A DNA stretch of 64,000 nucleotides, from the NCBI RefSeq assembly GCF_008831285.2, contig NC_045139.1, positions 34,879,706 through 34,943,705 of the forward strand. Direction: 5' to 3'. Origin of the DNA: Nymphaea colorata (lineage: Eukaryota > Streptophyta > Magnoliopsida > Nymphaeales > Nymphaeaceae). Below the pieces are notes generated by a model. The model saw only the letters and a program-made list of their open reading frames with translations. It searched no databases and had not been told where the DNA came from. Both the position numbers and the translations under genes were made by a program. Each line of letters begins with the position of its first letter. Position 1 is the first letter of the stretch. Below are positions 23,758 through 35,413 of the stretch, piece after piece.

Positions 23758-24417
23758 TTAGTTCATTGTGCAGATACGACCGACTAAGACTCCATTAGGT
23801 GGGCTTGTGAGCTCAACGAAGCACTGTCTAGTGATCCAGTACGTGATGTGGCTCAACCCAAACCCTGCTCTGGTTTTGAAGTTTCCCCTGATCTCATACT
23901 GAATTCTGTTGTTCCTCACCTGTCGCTGAAGTTCCAACAAGAGCATCGATGGCAGAGGGACCCCTCTCGACACCATCTGTATCGTCTGCAGCCTCGACTC
24001 CCCGCTCCTCTGCCCAAAAGGCTTGATGGCCCGGGCAGCGATCAGCGTGCCATGGAAGAGGAGCTCGATGTTCAAATACTCAAACCCCATGTTGATTCTC
24101 TGATTTGGGTTCGTGAAATTGGCGAGGATGAAGAGCTCCCCATTGAGGAAGCCCGGCGAGTCGATGTAGATGCTGCTGAGGCTCGCATTTGCAATATCGA
24201 AAGATGGGTGTCTGGGCTTCACGGCGAGGAAGACGATAAGGGTGATGACGCCGGTGAGTATGAGCAGGAGGCTGAAGGCAGAGCAGAAGATGGCGAAGCA
24301 CCAGACGAGAGCGTTCGTCGGCCGCGAAGGCCGCAGCAGCAGCCCTTCCTGCTTGTAGGGGACTTGACCGACTTGTTGCCGGCCAGTCGCCGGAGGAGGC
24401 GGGTTCTCCTGCTCCAT
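23758..24417 (-). CDS. NDR1/HIN1-like (NHL) protein, LEA_2 domain
   Basis: The gene is a single-exon ORF of 219 aa. The protein has a proline-rich cytosolic N-terminus (residues 1-35), one transmembrane helix at about 37-66 followed by the basic KPRHP, and an outer-face LEA_2 beta-sandwich domain (about 75-190). The domain includes the NFTNPNQRINMGFEY segment typical of NHL proteins. Length and order fit the family (usually 200-260 aa). NHL proteins are plasma-membrane proteins, some of which act in pathogen responses (NDR1, HIN1); which role applies here cannot be read from sequence. The 5' half is GC-rich, which creates a long antisense ORF on the plus strand that I reject. The start is the only ATG before the TM segment with an open upstream frame. 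No intron and no frame defects are seen. Confidence 0.93.
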   Translation of the reverse strand: MEQENPPPPATGRQQVGQVPYKQEGLLLRPSRPTNALVWCFAIFCSAFSLLLILTGVITLIVFLAVKPRHPSFDIANASLSSIYIDSPGFLNGELFILANFTNPNQRINMGFEYLNIELLFHGTLIAARAIKPFGQRSGESRLQTIQMVSRGVPLPSMLLLELQRQVRNNRIQYEIRGNFKTRAGFGLSHITYWITRQCFVELTSPPNGVLVGRICTMN

Positions 24418-26702
24418 GGTAGCAGCTGCCGTTGTTTGTTATCACAAGGCCTAGTTCCTGGACGCCTAGCCCTAAGAAAAACCAGTATTAGAGAGAAGGG
24501 AACTCCATTAACAAAGGAATGTGAGGCAGACGACTCATGGAATTGCAATGGGAGGGAAAGTATAAAGGTAAAAGAAGCATAAGCTTTTGGCATGAGTAAT
24601 CTGAATTCTGAAATATTAAACTTCACACTACGGCTACACTAGCTAGATAATGAAAAGTATTAGGCCGCCATGATTGGGCGTCTTACTGCAGTGGTGGTTG
24701 TGGAGGACCGTCCATCTCTTGAGATGAAGGGGCCTCACGCTAGGTCCATTCTTCGGATTCTAGTTGATTTCAGAACAAAATATGGATGCTTTTGTAAAGG
24801 TGTCTAATAGTCATCTCTTTAATATCCTTGATCAGGTGGAACAGTATCAGGTCACTATTTTTTTAAGTAAATTTTGTTTTATATATATATATATACAGCC
24901 CAGAGGGCATATGTAAGGGATATAAATCAGACCATTAAAATTTAATTATTAAATTTTCCTTTTACTATCGAACATTGAAGATATGATCTTAAAGAGTGAC
25001 TTGATGAGAAACATAGTCACTATTGTCTTTAATACTGTTTTTCTAATGATAACAAAAATGAATTATTCCAATAACATCGGAATTTTGGTTGTAAAAAAAT
25101 CAAGTTTTTTACAAAAATAATTTGAATTGTATTAAATTAGTTATATGAATATATTTCGGGATGTTAATTGTTTGAAATATTTTTGAACACAAATTTTAGA
25201 GGTTTGACTAAAATGCATGATATTGGCATATGCGTAAAAGAATTAAAATCCATCGCTAAAAGAACATAAACAACTGCTAAAGCCCTTATAGCAACTGGTT
25301 TGTTTTCTGATTTTAAGTCAAATTTTTAATAAAAAAATAATGAAAACTAATGCACAAATTTCATCAAATTAATTTTTTTACTTCTCGTTAAGGGGGAGGA
25401 GTATGTTCAACCCAACATCCTTTGACCTTTCTTAAGGTTTAGAGTTGCATCAATGTCTGGTGTGAAGCAGTTGATTTTTTTTTTTATATTACTCAAATTT
25501 TCAAATGGTAGTTAATCCAGTTACAACGTCACTCAAAATTGGTTTGACATGAAAAGGTTAGCCCCAACTTCATTTTGATTTCGTTATAACTTGGAAAATC
25601 CGAGCTTATCTTCCTGGCATTCGCCACAGTATGAATGGATGGAAGAACATAACACATCAGCAAGCATACACTTGATAAGCTTTAAAAAGTAAGGGATTTC
25701 ATTCGAATTTGAAGGTTCTCATCTATCACCTTTTTGTCTGCCGGTTCTGTTTGCAAGATCTGCTTTATTTTATTTTATTTTTCTTTGGATTGTTCCTTAA
25801 GCAAGTGGCAGAGCTAGAAAAGTATAAACCAAGGTAACCAGGCAGAGATCTAAATTAGGATAGGCAAGAACATATCGTAAAACATTAAGAAAAATGATAG
25901 AATAACTTACTAATACAGAAGCATTTAAGTGTTCTAAAGAGCGATACACCGGAAAATGGCACGCCTAACCGGCAAAAGGGTAGAGGATCCTTTTTTTTTG
26001 GGAAATTATTTCACTTTTGAGCTGACTTTTTCACTGTAATTCAGAAAAGAAACCACCATCTACATTTTTGTTAGTGATAGCTACGTTTTCTAAAAAAAAT
26101 ACCAAATAAGGGCTTGAAGTAAACATTTAACTGGAAGTTTTGTTCGCAGGGTGACATCATTGGAAATATAAGAGCCGAAGTATGATAGGAACGGAGGGGT
26201 TTTATACCTCGGTTATAGAGGTGGCGAAGGTCTTCCAACTCAAGAGAAATTTTTTTTTATAAAAAAAAAAAATCACGGAAATCGGATCCAATAGGAAACT
26301 ATTTCATGCAAGCTAAACTCAAGCTAAAAGGGGATTTTCATCCATGAAATATGAGATGTTAAGAAGTTAGTAAACATACTTTTTCATACATTCCCATCAA
26401 TTTTCACAGCATCCACAAGTTGCTCCTACCAATCAGTGGAAACTTCAGCCTTAGGGCCAAGTACAGATAACCCCATCAACCTGGTGACGTCCACAGGAGC
26501 CATTGTGAACAATTCACAGATTGGAACGAACAATTTACAGGATTCTTTTCCTACATCGCTGGCGACACAATATCCAATGCCAAGTTCATCAAATGCACTG
26601 TATCAATCAGGACATAGATCTGCAATACCCACGTTCATTCCTCACAAGATAGAAGGATCAGAAAAGAGAAAGGAGAACATCAAAAAGGAAAGGGACCCAT
26701 CA
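24418..26702. other. Intergenic; possible gene fragment at 26400-26700
   Basis: Mostly AT-rich DNA with no gene. At about 26395-26777 the plus strand is open and S/T/Q/N-rich, and reads like low-complexity protein. It overlaps the 3' end of the DnaJ-type gene antisense, and nearby alternative frames look equally protein-like. I do not call it a gene. Confidence 0.4.
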
Positions 26703-27204
26703 TCAGGCATAACCCTTGCCAAGACAGTTCAGACATCTTTGCACCCTGAAGCCAGCAAAATTGCAACATTACTGTAATATCTGAACCACATTGTTCTGGA
26801 GAAAAAACCATTATCATGGTGAAACAAAAAATTGCAGAATTTGCCTTACTTGTTGCCTTCACACGTTGGACAAAGGCATGGATTTATGACCACTGGATCA
26901 AACAGAGGCGACCATTCAATGGTAGATTTTCCTTTGCACAGTTTACATGGGTAGAAGCCGCTTCCATTGCAGGCCTCACATCTCGTAGCAATCTTTCTCT
27001 GTGCCGGCAGAAGAAATAAAGAAACAGTGTTGAGGTGTCAAGAGAGAGAAGACGTCAGGCAATCGACTTTACCTTCTTGGCGTCAGAAACAGATTGAAGT
27101 GCACGAATGGCAAGAGACGAGGACAGGGAGAGGGTGAACACCCCACCAACGAACACGGCAGCCGTCGTTGCCAGGATTCGCAGTGGCCGAGGAACACCAT
27201 CCAT
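26703..27204 (-). CDS. DnaJ-type cysteine-rich zinc-finger protein (3 exons, 107 aa)
   Basis: I assembled this gene from splice sites: exon 1 27073-27204, exon 2 26850-26998, exon 3 26703-26745 (132+149+43 = 324 nt, in frame, GT-AG throughout). The N-terminus has a hydrophobic stretch (residues 9-33), a likely membrane anchor or transit signal. The rest carries four CxxC pairs, C51/C54, C62/C65, C87/C90 and C98/C101, with CNGSG, CKGK, CEGN and CLGKG contexts. This is the CxxCxGxG zinc-binding module of DnaJ without a J domain. Small plant proteins of this type (BSD2-like and 'DnaJ-related' proteins) act as organelle chaperones or disulfide-type helpers; the exact role here is unknown. Exon 3 (VQRCLNCLGKGYA) is only 43 nt and easily missed. 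Confidence 0.88.
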
Positions 27205-29911
27205 TTTTTCTTCTCCTCACTCCCAATGCCCCCTTACGCTGTCACCACTGAGAGAGAGGGAGGGAGAGAGTTTGTGAGAGTGTGCAAAGGCAGGATTCCA
27301 AGAGAACAAAAACAAAAGATACTTCAGTTGACTCCTACTGCTTCAACACCAGCAACATGACACAAGAATGTTGAATTTACACTCGAATTCTCTCGCGCGC
27401 GCCCTCACAAAAGGAAAGATTCATTCAGTGGGTCATTTTTCTCAAGCATTTCGTCAAACAATTACGGGCACAACTGCTACCGATTGAACAATGGCCGGCA
27501 GAACCGTCTGCCCAAACAAACGATAACCTTCCCAAACAAACGATAACCTTCACAAACAACACTCCATCGAGGCCATGGTTAGTTTCATAAACGAGAGGGA
27601 GAGAACCTGGCAAAGAGCAGAACACGCCATTAGCACGAAGGATTGTCATGAGGTCAAGCTCAAGTGACGTTCACCTCACGAGACTCGGCCCCAACTAGAA
27701 TTGCATTTGGATCTTATTCCAATTCAAAGCTTCTTTCTCTAACCAACTCCCTTACCTATCTGGCTATCTCCTCCTCTAGGAGATGCCTAGGTCAATGAAT
27801 CGACGTAGGCCGCATAAAAGAATTGAATATAGAAAAAATTGGATCTAAAAGAAAAGTCTGATATGGGCTTACGAAATCTGATGAGATTCGGATTTAAGAT
27901 ATGACATCCAATCAGATTCACATTCGAACTTGGATGTAAGTATTCAGACGGATTTAGATTTAGATGAGATATAATTAAAAATAAATATCTTAAATCCAAT
28001 TTCATATACTTTGAAGGTTGTATCTTAACATATTGTAATGCTGTTTGGATTCAGTTTATAAATCAGATTCATATTCGGATGTTAATCTAAAAATTGAATT
28101 TAGATCAGTTCAAATTGTGAATTTGGATTTAAATTCAAACATGATATCAATATTTCTTTATGAAATCAAATTCAAATCCAAATATGTGAACATCAAAATA
28201 AATGGATATGAAAAAGAATACATTCAATTTGAATCCGACTAATTGACATCCCTAATCCTCTACAAACCTGCAACATAGTGCATAAATCGTCGAGGATCTA
28301 AGCCTTATGACTCCTCATCTATTGGAATTTTAGATACTTCCGATTCAAACCAAATGAATGGAGTTAAGAACGATAATTGTTTTTATCCGGCTCCAATTAT
28401 TAATGAAGTACTAAAATAAAAGAATTTTGAAATTTGTTGCCTCCAAGAGGGTTGGTGCAACAGGTTGTGGTAGAGGGTGGTAAACCTCATCAATGTACAA
28501 GTTAAAGTGCAGTAAAGGTGGTACTCGGAGACACCTAAAACAAGCCATACAAAGCCCTTAGGATTTTCCTAGCAACAAGTTCATGAGGGAAGGAGGTCGG
28601 ATTCATGTGGTTGCCTAACTCATTGTATACGCTGTGTAACACTGGGCAATCAGCTACATGTATTAGCTGAACTAAAGGGGAATGCTCATGTACAGAGGCT
28701 GAGTATGGTAAAACATTTAGGCACTGTTTCTAAACAGATTGTTACTGCAACTCCATTTAGAAGACCATAAATTCAACACCATCTTGAAAAATCATTTCTT
28801 ATCCAAACTTTGAAGCATGCATCTTTTAAAAAGTAGAACTAATTCCAATTAAAAGGAATGGTCCATCCAAACACTGTAGCATTTTTTTTTATGAAAACTG
28901 AAACATGGCATCAACTGATGGAAGTGATTAATTGTGTACCATTGCAATGTCAACTGGTCATGAGATAATGCAAGTCAAACAAGAAATTCCAGACCAATAC
29001 AATGAAATACAGTTGATCCTCTTTCCCCAAAGACGAGATATATCATCTAAACCTACTTGTACGAATTAGAAATATGAATTCGTCATTGAATCATGTCAGA
29101 AGATATTTCATCTGGAATACCTGTAGCTTGGTGTTGCGTTATGCATCCGTGGTTTCTTTAGAACCACCACCTCAAACAATTGGATTTTCACAACAAAATT
29201 ATAATATTAATATCTGCAAGCTAGAGCGAATAGTCTAATTGTTGCAAGGTTTAGAAAAGCGGAAAATTTTCACTTCTTTCTCCCTTTATAAACATACAGC
29301 AGCCAGAAGCTTGGGTATTGCAACATACTAAAAAACAGCTGTTAAAAAAAAATAGACACGAAATATCAAAGGAAGACCTTCTCAGCTTGGGTGTTTAACT
29401 AAGTCACACGGACACTAGAAAAGCTGGGTAAGATGGTACGACAGGGTATATATAATCCACAAAATTTCTCAAAATTAAAGAAAAATGACAGGAAAATATA
29501 GAATCTAGGTGGAAGGGAAATAAGAAAGAAGGAAAAGATTAAAATTAATAAGTTGAAAATATAAATTTTTAAGTTTTAAAATACAGTTGTGCGTAACTGT
29601 ACCCACGTACGTGTCGCCAACCCCACAAACAAAGACAGGCCTTTGGGCAGATCACACGTACCCTTGTGACTTAGGTGCGTAGAGACATACATATGTTAAC
29701 ACGAGATGTCCAAGCACCATTTGATCCAATCTAAACCAAACATACGGACAGAAGACAAAAAGGGAGAAGCATAAAAGAACTTACAAAACATGAAACAATA
29801 GTAGAGTGGTGTGGTTTTCACCAACAGACATTTCCGAGGCATTACTTATGCAAAGTTACCAGATTCTTTTCTTAAAATGGGTTTTCCAGGTAACAGAAGC
29901 TCAGGAAAAAG
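27205..29911. other. Intergenic, with an AT-rich imperfect repeat
   Basis: 27205-27420 is probably the promoter and leader of the zinc-finger gene. 27481-27552 has a tandem repeat of 'CCAAACAAACGATAACCTT'. At 27830-28250 the motif GGATTT(A)/TAAATCC recurs in both orientations, ending in 'TTGACATCCCTA', an end typical of small plant non-autonomous elements. The rest shows no gene. Confidence 0.45.
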
Positions 29912-30379
29912 TCAGTCCAGTTCCTTCTGAACCTCAATCCCCATGGTCCTTGCAGTCCCAATAATGGATTTACAGATAGACTCTAGGGGCATATATTGGC
30001 AATAAGGGTCAGATTGCTTAATTTTGGCAATTTCATAGATGTGCTTCAGAGTGAGGGTACTGGCCTTGATGTGACCAGGCCGACTACTACCAGATTCTAT
30101 GCCAGCAGCTTTCTTAAGGTACCATGTCACAGATGGAGACTTGACTGTGAACTCGAATGTGTTATCCTTGAAGGCAGTAATTGTCACAGCCATTGGAGTA
30201 TCAGGCTTGTATTTTTGAGTCCGAGCATTGAAGTCTTTACAGAAGGCCATTAGATTGAGCCGATATTGACCAAGTGCTGGCCCAACTGGTGGAGCGGGTC
30301 GAGCTCCACCAGCGGGCACTGTTAACCGAATGGTTGCTGCAACAGGCCTTCTTGTCAAGATTTCTTTGAGAGTTGACAT
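29912..30379 (-). CDS. Mitochondrial large-subunit ribosomal protein uL11m
   Basis: The gene is intronless in its coding part and encodes 155 aa. uL11 binds the GTPase-associated centre of the large-subunit rRNA and is needed for factor-dependent steps of translation. The N-terminal domain has the hallmark PAGGARPAPPVGPALGQ segment (about residues 22-38) and NLMAFCKDFNART. The C-terminal RNA-binding domain carries KKAAGIESGSSRPGH and a closing SIIGTARTMGIEV. From memory, length and N-terminus (MSTLKEILTRRP) match the plant mitochondrial form, not the longer plastid form. The ATG is preceded by GAAAAGAAGAG. A likely 5'-UTR exon lies near 32.2 kb (donor AAAG/GTAAATATC at about 32208), which would put a ~1.8-kb intron in the leader; this is inference. 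Confidence 0.95.
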   Translation of the reverse strand: MSTLKEILTRRPVAATIRLTVPAGGARPAPPVGPALGQYRLNLMAFCKDFNARTQKYKPDTPMAVTITAFKDNTFEFTVKSPSVTWYLKKAAGIESGSSRPGHIKASTLTLKHIYEIAKIKQSDPYCQYMPLESICKSIIGTARTMGIEVQKELD

Positions 30380-32430
30380 CTCTTCTTTTCACCTTCAGCC
30401 ACCAAAAGGACTTGCAGGGAATGCCACAATCTGATGAACCAGCGATACGATAGATAGAAGTCATTAGTCTGGTTTTGATGTCCATAAGATAGGAGTTAGT
30501 TTGCTTTTGATGTCCATAAAACATTCTCCAAGACATGAAATTCCTTAATTTTCTTGTGCCCTTCTCCATCATCATGAAAACAGAATAACCAAAAGATTTA
30601 GTGATAAATGTTCTAGAAAATGTTATGGCTTAGATCATTGGTGATATCTTGCTTGGCCTAGCTGAAAGTAGAACTGAGTATGTGGACTGATGCATCCCAA
30701 TCCAACCCCTAGTATACTTCAATTCACAAGCAAACATGCATAAATCAAGACAAAGATAATAAGAGGTACAGTATATATAGCCATCAATCTTTCTCATATC
30801 CTTGAACATCAGACTTTTCTCAAGTCACTTCCCCACTTGGGATGTAACAATCCATTTTAAAGTTTGATGGCCTACAAATTTTCTTCCTGAATGAAAGTTC
30901 TAGAAAGGAAAAATCCAGGACGATTGTACAACAAGAAAAAATTACACATTTTCCAAATCCAAGGCATGTTTGCTGGAGAGGAAGAAAAAGTTTACTTTGT
31001 TTGTTACACCTGAAGAATTTTTCTGGCAGAAAAAAAACTGTTGGTGGCCATCACCTAGTGAGCCTAGCGACTTATATGCGACAGGTTTGATGGCTTTATA
31101 ACCCAGTAAAAAAGCTGATATAAAAAATTTAATACTTCAAAAACGATAAATTGAGAGTCAAGATGGCAGTACCTTCATATTCAAATAGGCTACTTTAGCA
31201 AAAAGTAACAAGCAAAAAAACAGAACACAACCATCAAATGGCTGCATCCGTCCATATGGCATCTCTAGTTAAACATAAATGGAGATTCATAAATTGACTG
31301 AGGGAATTGTTTTCATATAGAAATGAAGATGAGAGGAAACTTGAAGCCTATAAGATCAAGGGATAAACCTACTATGAGATGAGAAGAGAGAAAGGACTGT
31401 TCGTTTAATAGTTCCATAACACTTTCAGGTATATAAAGCATGTTCATCCCCCATAGGCTTGCAAATGGAGGATCATTTTCCTGTCCACGCTCTGCCTTGG
31501 CACAAATTGATGGTGCAAAAACAATACGCCTCACTGCTTGCCGGTTTATATGCATAACTATGTTTTTGGTTTTCTGAGATTAATCCTGTCTCCTGCCTTT
31601 TCCAATTACAGAAAGGAGCTAATGGGATTGAAGATAAAACTTCGTAAAACCAAAAAAAGAAACTAAGCTCCTAGATTCTCCGTACAAGTATTGCTCTCCT
31701 TTGTACAGGGTATTACCGTATTGGACAGAAAAGGGCAGATTACATTCTCAATCTGGAGAACAATCACCATGACCTATCAAAACAGCAAAAAAAAAAAAAA
31801 AAACTTAATCCTTTCTGTCAGTATCTAAGTTCGGTGTCTGGAATCATAAACTTATTTGCAAATTTTCTGCCTGGTTTTTGCAGCTATACGATCTGGAGAT
31901 AATAGGCATGTCGTCTAAGCGAGTGGTTCTCATCTTCAGAAAACAAGTTGGAGAAAATGTAAGTGTCCATGATGCACGGATAGAAGCATCGGTGAGAAAT
32001 GAAAAAGCCTCCTGCCTCCACCGAAAAAAGTTGCTGGAAATGAGAGGTTTTCTTGGACGCTGCTGAAAAAAACAAGGTAAAGAGGGAGGGGACGAGGGGT
32101 TTACCTTGGACGCTGCTTCTGTGACCCTCTAAGAGGAAGAAGATCAGAGAGAGAGGGCGTGATTAGAAAGCGAGAGCACCAGAGAAACGAGAGAGAGAGA
32201 GATATTTACCTTTGCCGCTGTTGAGCAAAATCTTGATAAGAAGAAGACCCTGAACCTGTCCCGCTTGCTCGACCGTGGCAGAGGAAGATGGCTGCAGAAT
32301 ATCGGCGAAATGAGACAAAGAAGGTGCCGGAAAAAAGAGAGAGAGAGAGAGAGAGAGGTTTTACGTTTCACCGGTGGCCGGCGCTACTAACGAAGAAGCA
32401 CCGAGGAAGACGGGAAGTAGGGTGCACAAC
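30380..32430. other. Leader/intron and promoter region of uL11m (inferred)
   Basis: No other gene is recognised. Near 32080-32420 the minus strand has CT-rich leader-like sequence with two good donors (AAAG/GTAAATATC and CCAAG/GTAAACC), and GA microsatellites at 32143-32205 and 32338-32356. This suits a divergent or leader region of the ribosomal protein gene. Confidence 0.4.
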
Positions 32431-32745
32431 GAGTAAAGGCTGCTCGAGCGCGAACTCACTCGTGTCGATTCGAACTCGACTCGTTTATAAACGAGTCGAA
32501 CTCGAGTTCTAAATTAAATTCGAAATGTTAAATAAGTGGAGTTCGAGTTATAAGAGCTCACTCGTTTAAACTTGACTTGATTAATGAAAAAATAGTTAAA
32601 TTAGTTGCAACTAAACGAGTTAATGAGTTAAGCAACTTAAAATAAAAGAGGCATGTGAGTCAAGCTCATGCTTGTTCTATCAACCTTGAGTCGGGTTGAA
32701 GTTAATTTAACCTAACTCGAGCTCGACTTAGCTTGTGTGTAATCG
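32430..32745. mobile_element. MITE-like element rich in GAGCTCGA/ACTCGTTTA motifs
   Basis: The left part reads 'GCTCGAGCGCGAACTCACTCG' and contains a hairpin 'CTCGTTTATAAACGAG'. The right part ends in 'CTCGAGCTCGACTTAGC', giving imperfect inverted ends. No ORF. Such sequences are common as small non-autonomous elements in plants; superfamily not determined. Confidence 0.45.
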
Positions 32746-33035
32746 AAAAGGCAGAAGTGATGCATATCGACGAGCCAACTACCAAAACAGGGAAACAGTT
32801 CATTGAATCGAGTTTGGGATGCACTACAATCTTTTTTGGGTTTGTTAACACACGGATAATCCGTACAAAAATGAAAACTTTCATTTTTTATTATCAAACA
32901 CATTGAAGAATACAAATCATTGGATATTTTGATACCAAAGTTGTGACATCTCAAATTTGAACCACCTTGCCCACCATTTTTCCTCAACAACATAAATTGC
33001 CTCGTTCCTCTACTAAAATAGGTTGGATTGTGTGT

Positions 33036-33208
33036 ATCAGTGGTGGAGTCAGAAAATTTTATTTACCTGAGTGGATTTGGTGCTATGAGGCATTAATGTG
33101 AGTCTGGATCCAGATTCAACACTTCCTAATAAAAACTTTCAAAGACTCGTGTTGGTTGGCATGGGCAATGGCCCACACCAGCCCACAGATAGCTCCGCTA
33201 CGCTACTG
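33036..33208. mobile_element. Small MITE-like element
   Basis: The left end 'CAGTGGTGGAGTCAG' and right end 'AGCTCCGCTACGCTACTG' are imperfect inverted repeats about 170 bp apart. The interior has no ORF. Confidence 0.45.
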
Positions 33209-33415
33209 GTTTGTGCAAAATGGGTACTCTATTTAGTTCCTTGAAGAATTTCAAGTATAATCGATTCTTTTTTCTACACTTTACTTTTAGCAAGTCTTAT
33301 GTTAAAAGCAAGATGTTGTCAGATTAGATCATAGATTACAAATGACTTGAAAAGCTCTATTGCTATTTCTTGAGGTAACCTACGTTGACAAAGTGAATGA
33401 ATGACCAACCACAAT

Positions 33416-33608
33416 GACAAACAACCTGACCCACTCCCAAGCTCGGGCTCCTGGTTCGGCAGATCCCAACCCATCCCCTAGCAGTTTCGGTTTCAGTCCC
33501 AAAAAGGTTAGAAATTAAGACAATCATCTTATTAATGACCCCCCCTTTATAAGCCATTGAAGATCTCTCACAATCTTCAATACAAGATTAAACATTTTAA
33601 GCATTACA
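33416..33608 (-). mobile_element. Solo LTR relic, same family as the TRIM at 51.8 kb
   Basis: The 193-bp minus-strand segment starts TGTAATG and follows the LTR of the TRIM element at 51791-52250 along its whole length, including 'GAAACTGCTAGGGG'. No internal region or second LTR is beside it, so it is a solo LTR fossil. It is more diverged than the TRIM pair and probably several million years old. Confidence 0.7.
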
Positions 33609-33707
33609 TGAATAATCAATGCATCACTAAGTAGAGTCTTGTGAAATCTTCCCCTCTTCGTTTTCAATTACATTTGGGGGTGAGTCTAAAGAATAGATTA
33701 AATGGAG

Positions 33708-33915
33708 ACAAGGTGGAGTTTGTAGCTCAGAGAATCATAACACAATCTCAAGGTTCGAATCCAGTGACTAACCATATTGCCTACACCATCCTCACAATGT
33801 TTACTTGTTTTTATGTTAATAAATTGATATATTTCATTGTTTGTATATATAGGTGCCTTATTACTAAAGTTATTGAATTAGTGCTCCTACCAACCAAAAT
33901 TTCTAGCTCCGCTAG
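33708..33915 (+). mobile_element. tRNA-derived SINE-like element
   Basis: A Pol III A-box-like 'TAGCTCAGAGA' (33723) and a perfect B box GGTTCGAATCC (33752-33762) are spaced about as in tRNA-derived SINEs. No functional tRNA fold is claimed. The 3' border, near 'TCTAGCTCCGCTAG', is uncertain. Confidence 0.45.
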
Positions 33916-34245
33916 TATTTGAATCATTCCTTGCCCGCCACCGGCCTCAACTAACATTTACGATACTAAGAAATACATTACCATATCAAAATCAAATTGC
34001 TTCCAAATTGCATGATTGGATAGCCTACTATGTCATTTTCACTTTGATTTAATGATGTAATTTGTCTGATTATTGTTTCTCTTCCTATGTTGGTGTGCAT
34101 TTATTGAACTTGTTTGCTAGGTACCAAGAACTTACCACCACCCTATTGCCACCATTAGGCACTAGTCATTACTTGTCACAACGCATTCAAATGCTTTTAT
34201 TTTTTTTAAAGGAGAGTGGTTTATTCAACCGCCCCTAAGAAAGAA

Positions 34246-34455
34246 CATTGCCCCCCCTTCCTATGCTCGCCCTCGCCCCCCCTTCCTATGCTCGCCCTCT
34301 TGGGTTTTTACAGAACATTATTCGAAACTTTTTACAGTCCAAAAGCAAAGCACACTGGAATGTGATAGTGACCACTCCAAAGCTCGAACCTGAGTTCTTA
34401 GAAGAGCCAAACCATCTTTACCGCTCAATGAGCTACCACCCCCGAGATAAAAAGA
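34246..34455 (-). mobile_element. tRNA-derived SINE-like element
   Basis: On the minus strand, 'GGTAGCTCATTGAGCGGTAA' looks like a tRNA 5' half with the A box, followed by B-box-like GGTTCGAGCTT at tRNA spacing. A duplicated C-rich 'CCTTCCTATGCTCGCCCT' unit lies toward its 3' end. No ORF. Confidence 0.45.
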
Positions 34456-35286
34456 CATTCAGAGGTTAGCTTCTCATAATATTACAAGAAGCCTGATATT
34501 ATAAACAAATATACACAATTTCTTAGTATAAAATTTGAGTGAGTAGACAGATTAATCCCACCACTCGAGCAAAGCCAAAAAACACTTCCCCTGTAGAATT
34601 AGTCCATTGAAGTTTCAATTGATTCAAAAACCAAAATGCCTCTTGTCGGAAAGGTAGCATCTTGGACCACAATCAGGCAGGCAAAATGAGGTATAATGCA
34701 GTGTCCTAAATCTAGTTGTTTAGCCTCCAAACGTTGTCTTGTTATTAAGTTAAAAGTTTTCTACATTTTTATACTATAAAGAAACAAACAGTTATTTACT
34801 GATGTGTTGAAAATAGTGTCATTCAGTCTTTCACATCAGTAAAAGTCAACTTCTATTGGCATATAGCAAAAACATGAGTAAAAATATCAATACCACTTCC
34901 TTTACTTACCTTCATAAGCAAACGTCAATGAAGATTTTAGTGACATTGCATTTTGCTTATTTTTACTAATGTTTTTCTTGTGTTAGTGAAAAGAATTTTT
35001 TTAAGAAAAAATTACATGTAAATTTTTTAAAAAATCATTTATTCTATATAAAAATGTTAAAAAATTATATTTCGGGTTTTCATTAAAATTTTAAAAAACT
35101 ATAATTCATAAAAAATTCTAAACCACAAATACAATGTGGCCTGAAAATCCACACTAGAATATGTAGAAAATTAAAAGTTTAGAACTGCCTGATTAACATG
35201 CAAAAAACAGAACCAGGCATCATAAGTTAACTTCATGGATCATGAAATGTCTGCTCTTCAAAATGGAAACATCTCATCAATACGAA
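34456..35286. other. AT-rich upstream region of the PPR gene
   Basis: No gene is seen. The part adjoining the PPR gene presumably holds its promoter. Confidence 0.4.
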
Positions 35287-35293
35287 TATAAAA
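35287..35293 (+). promoter_or_regulatory. Candidate TATA box of the PPR gene
   Basis: TATAAAA lies 121 nt upstream of the PPR ATG. That would leave a leader of about 90 nt, CT-rich near the start codon. Position only; no other support. Confidence 0.35.
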
Positions 35294-35413
35294 CAATAAA
35301 AAGGATACAAGATCACTGGCAACGTTTTTTAACCCGACCCGTTTCCTCATTGGCAGGCCCCAGAATCACCATTCACCCGTCATTCTCTCTCTCCCCTCTC
35401 CTGAGTGGCGCAG

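Noticed and set aside
23848-24582. 244-codon plus-strand ORF
   Set aside because: It is antisense to the NHL gene and stays open because that gene's 5' half is GC-rich; its translation has no domain and is rich in E/R/L from codon mirroring.
26436-26777. 113-codon plus-strand ORF with S/T/N/Q-rich translation
   Set aside because: It overlaps the last exon of the DnaJ-type gene antisense, neighbouring frames look equally protein-like, and no family or splice context supports it. Kept only as a note.
33708-33775. Functional tRNA gene at 33.7 kb
   Set aside because: The A and B boxes are present, but the acceptor and anticodon stems do not pair; a SINE head explains it better.
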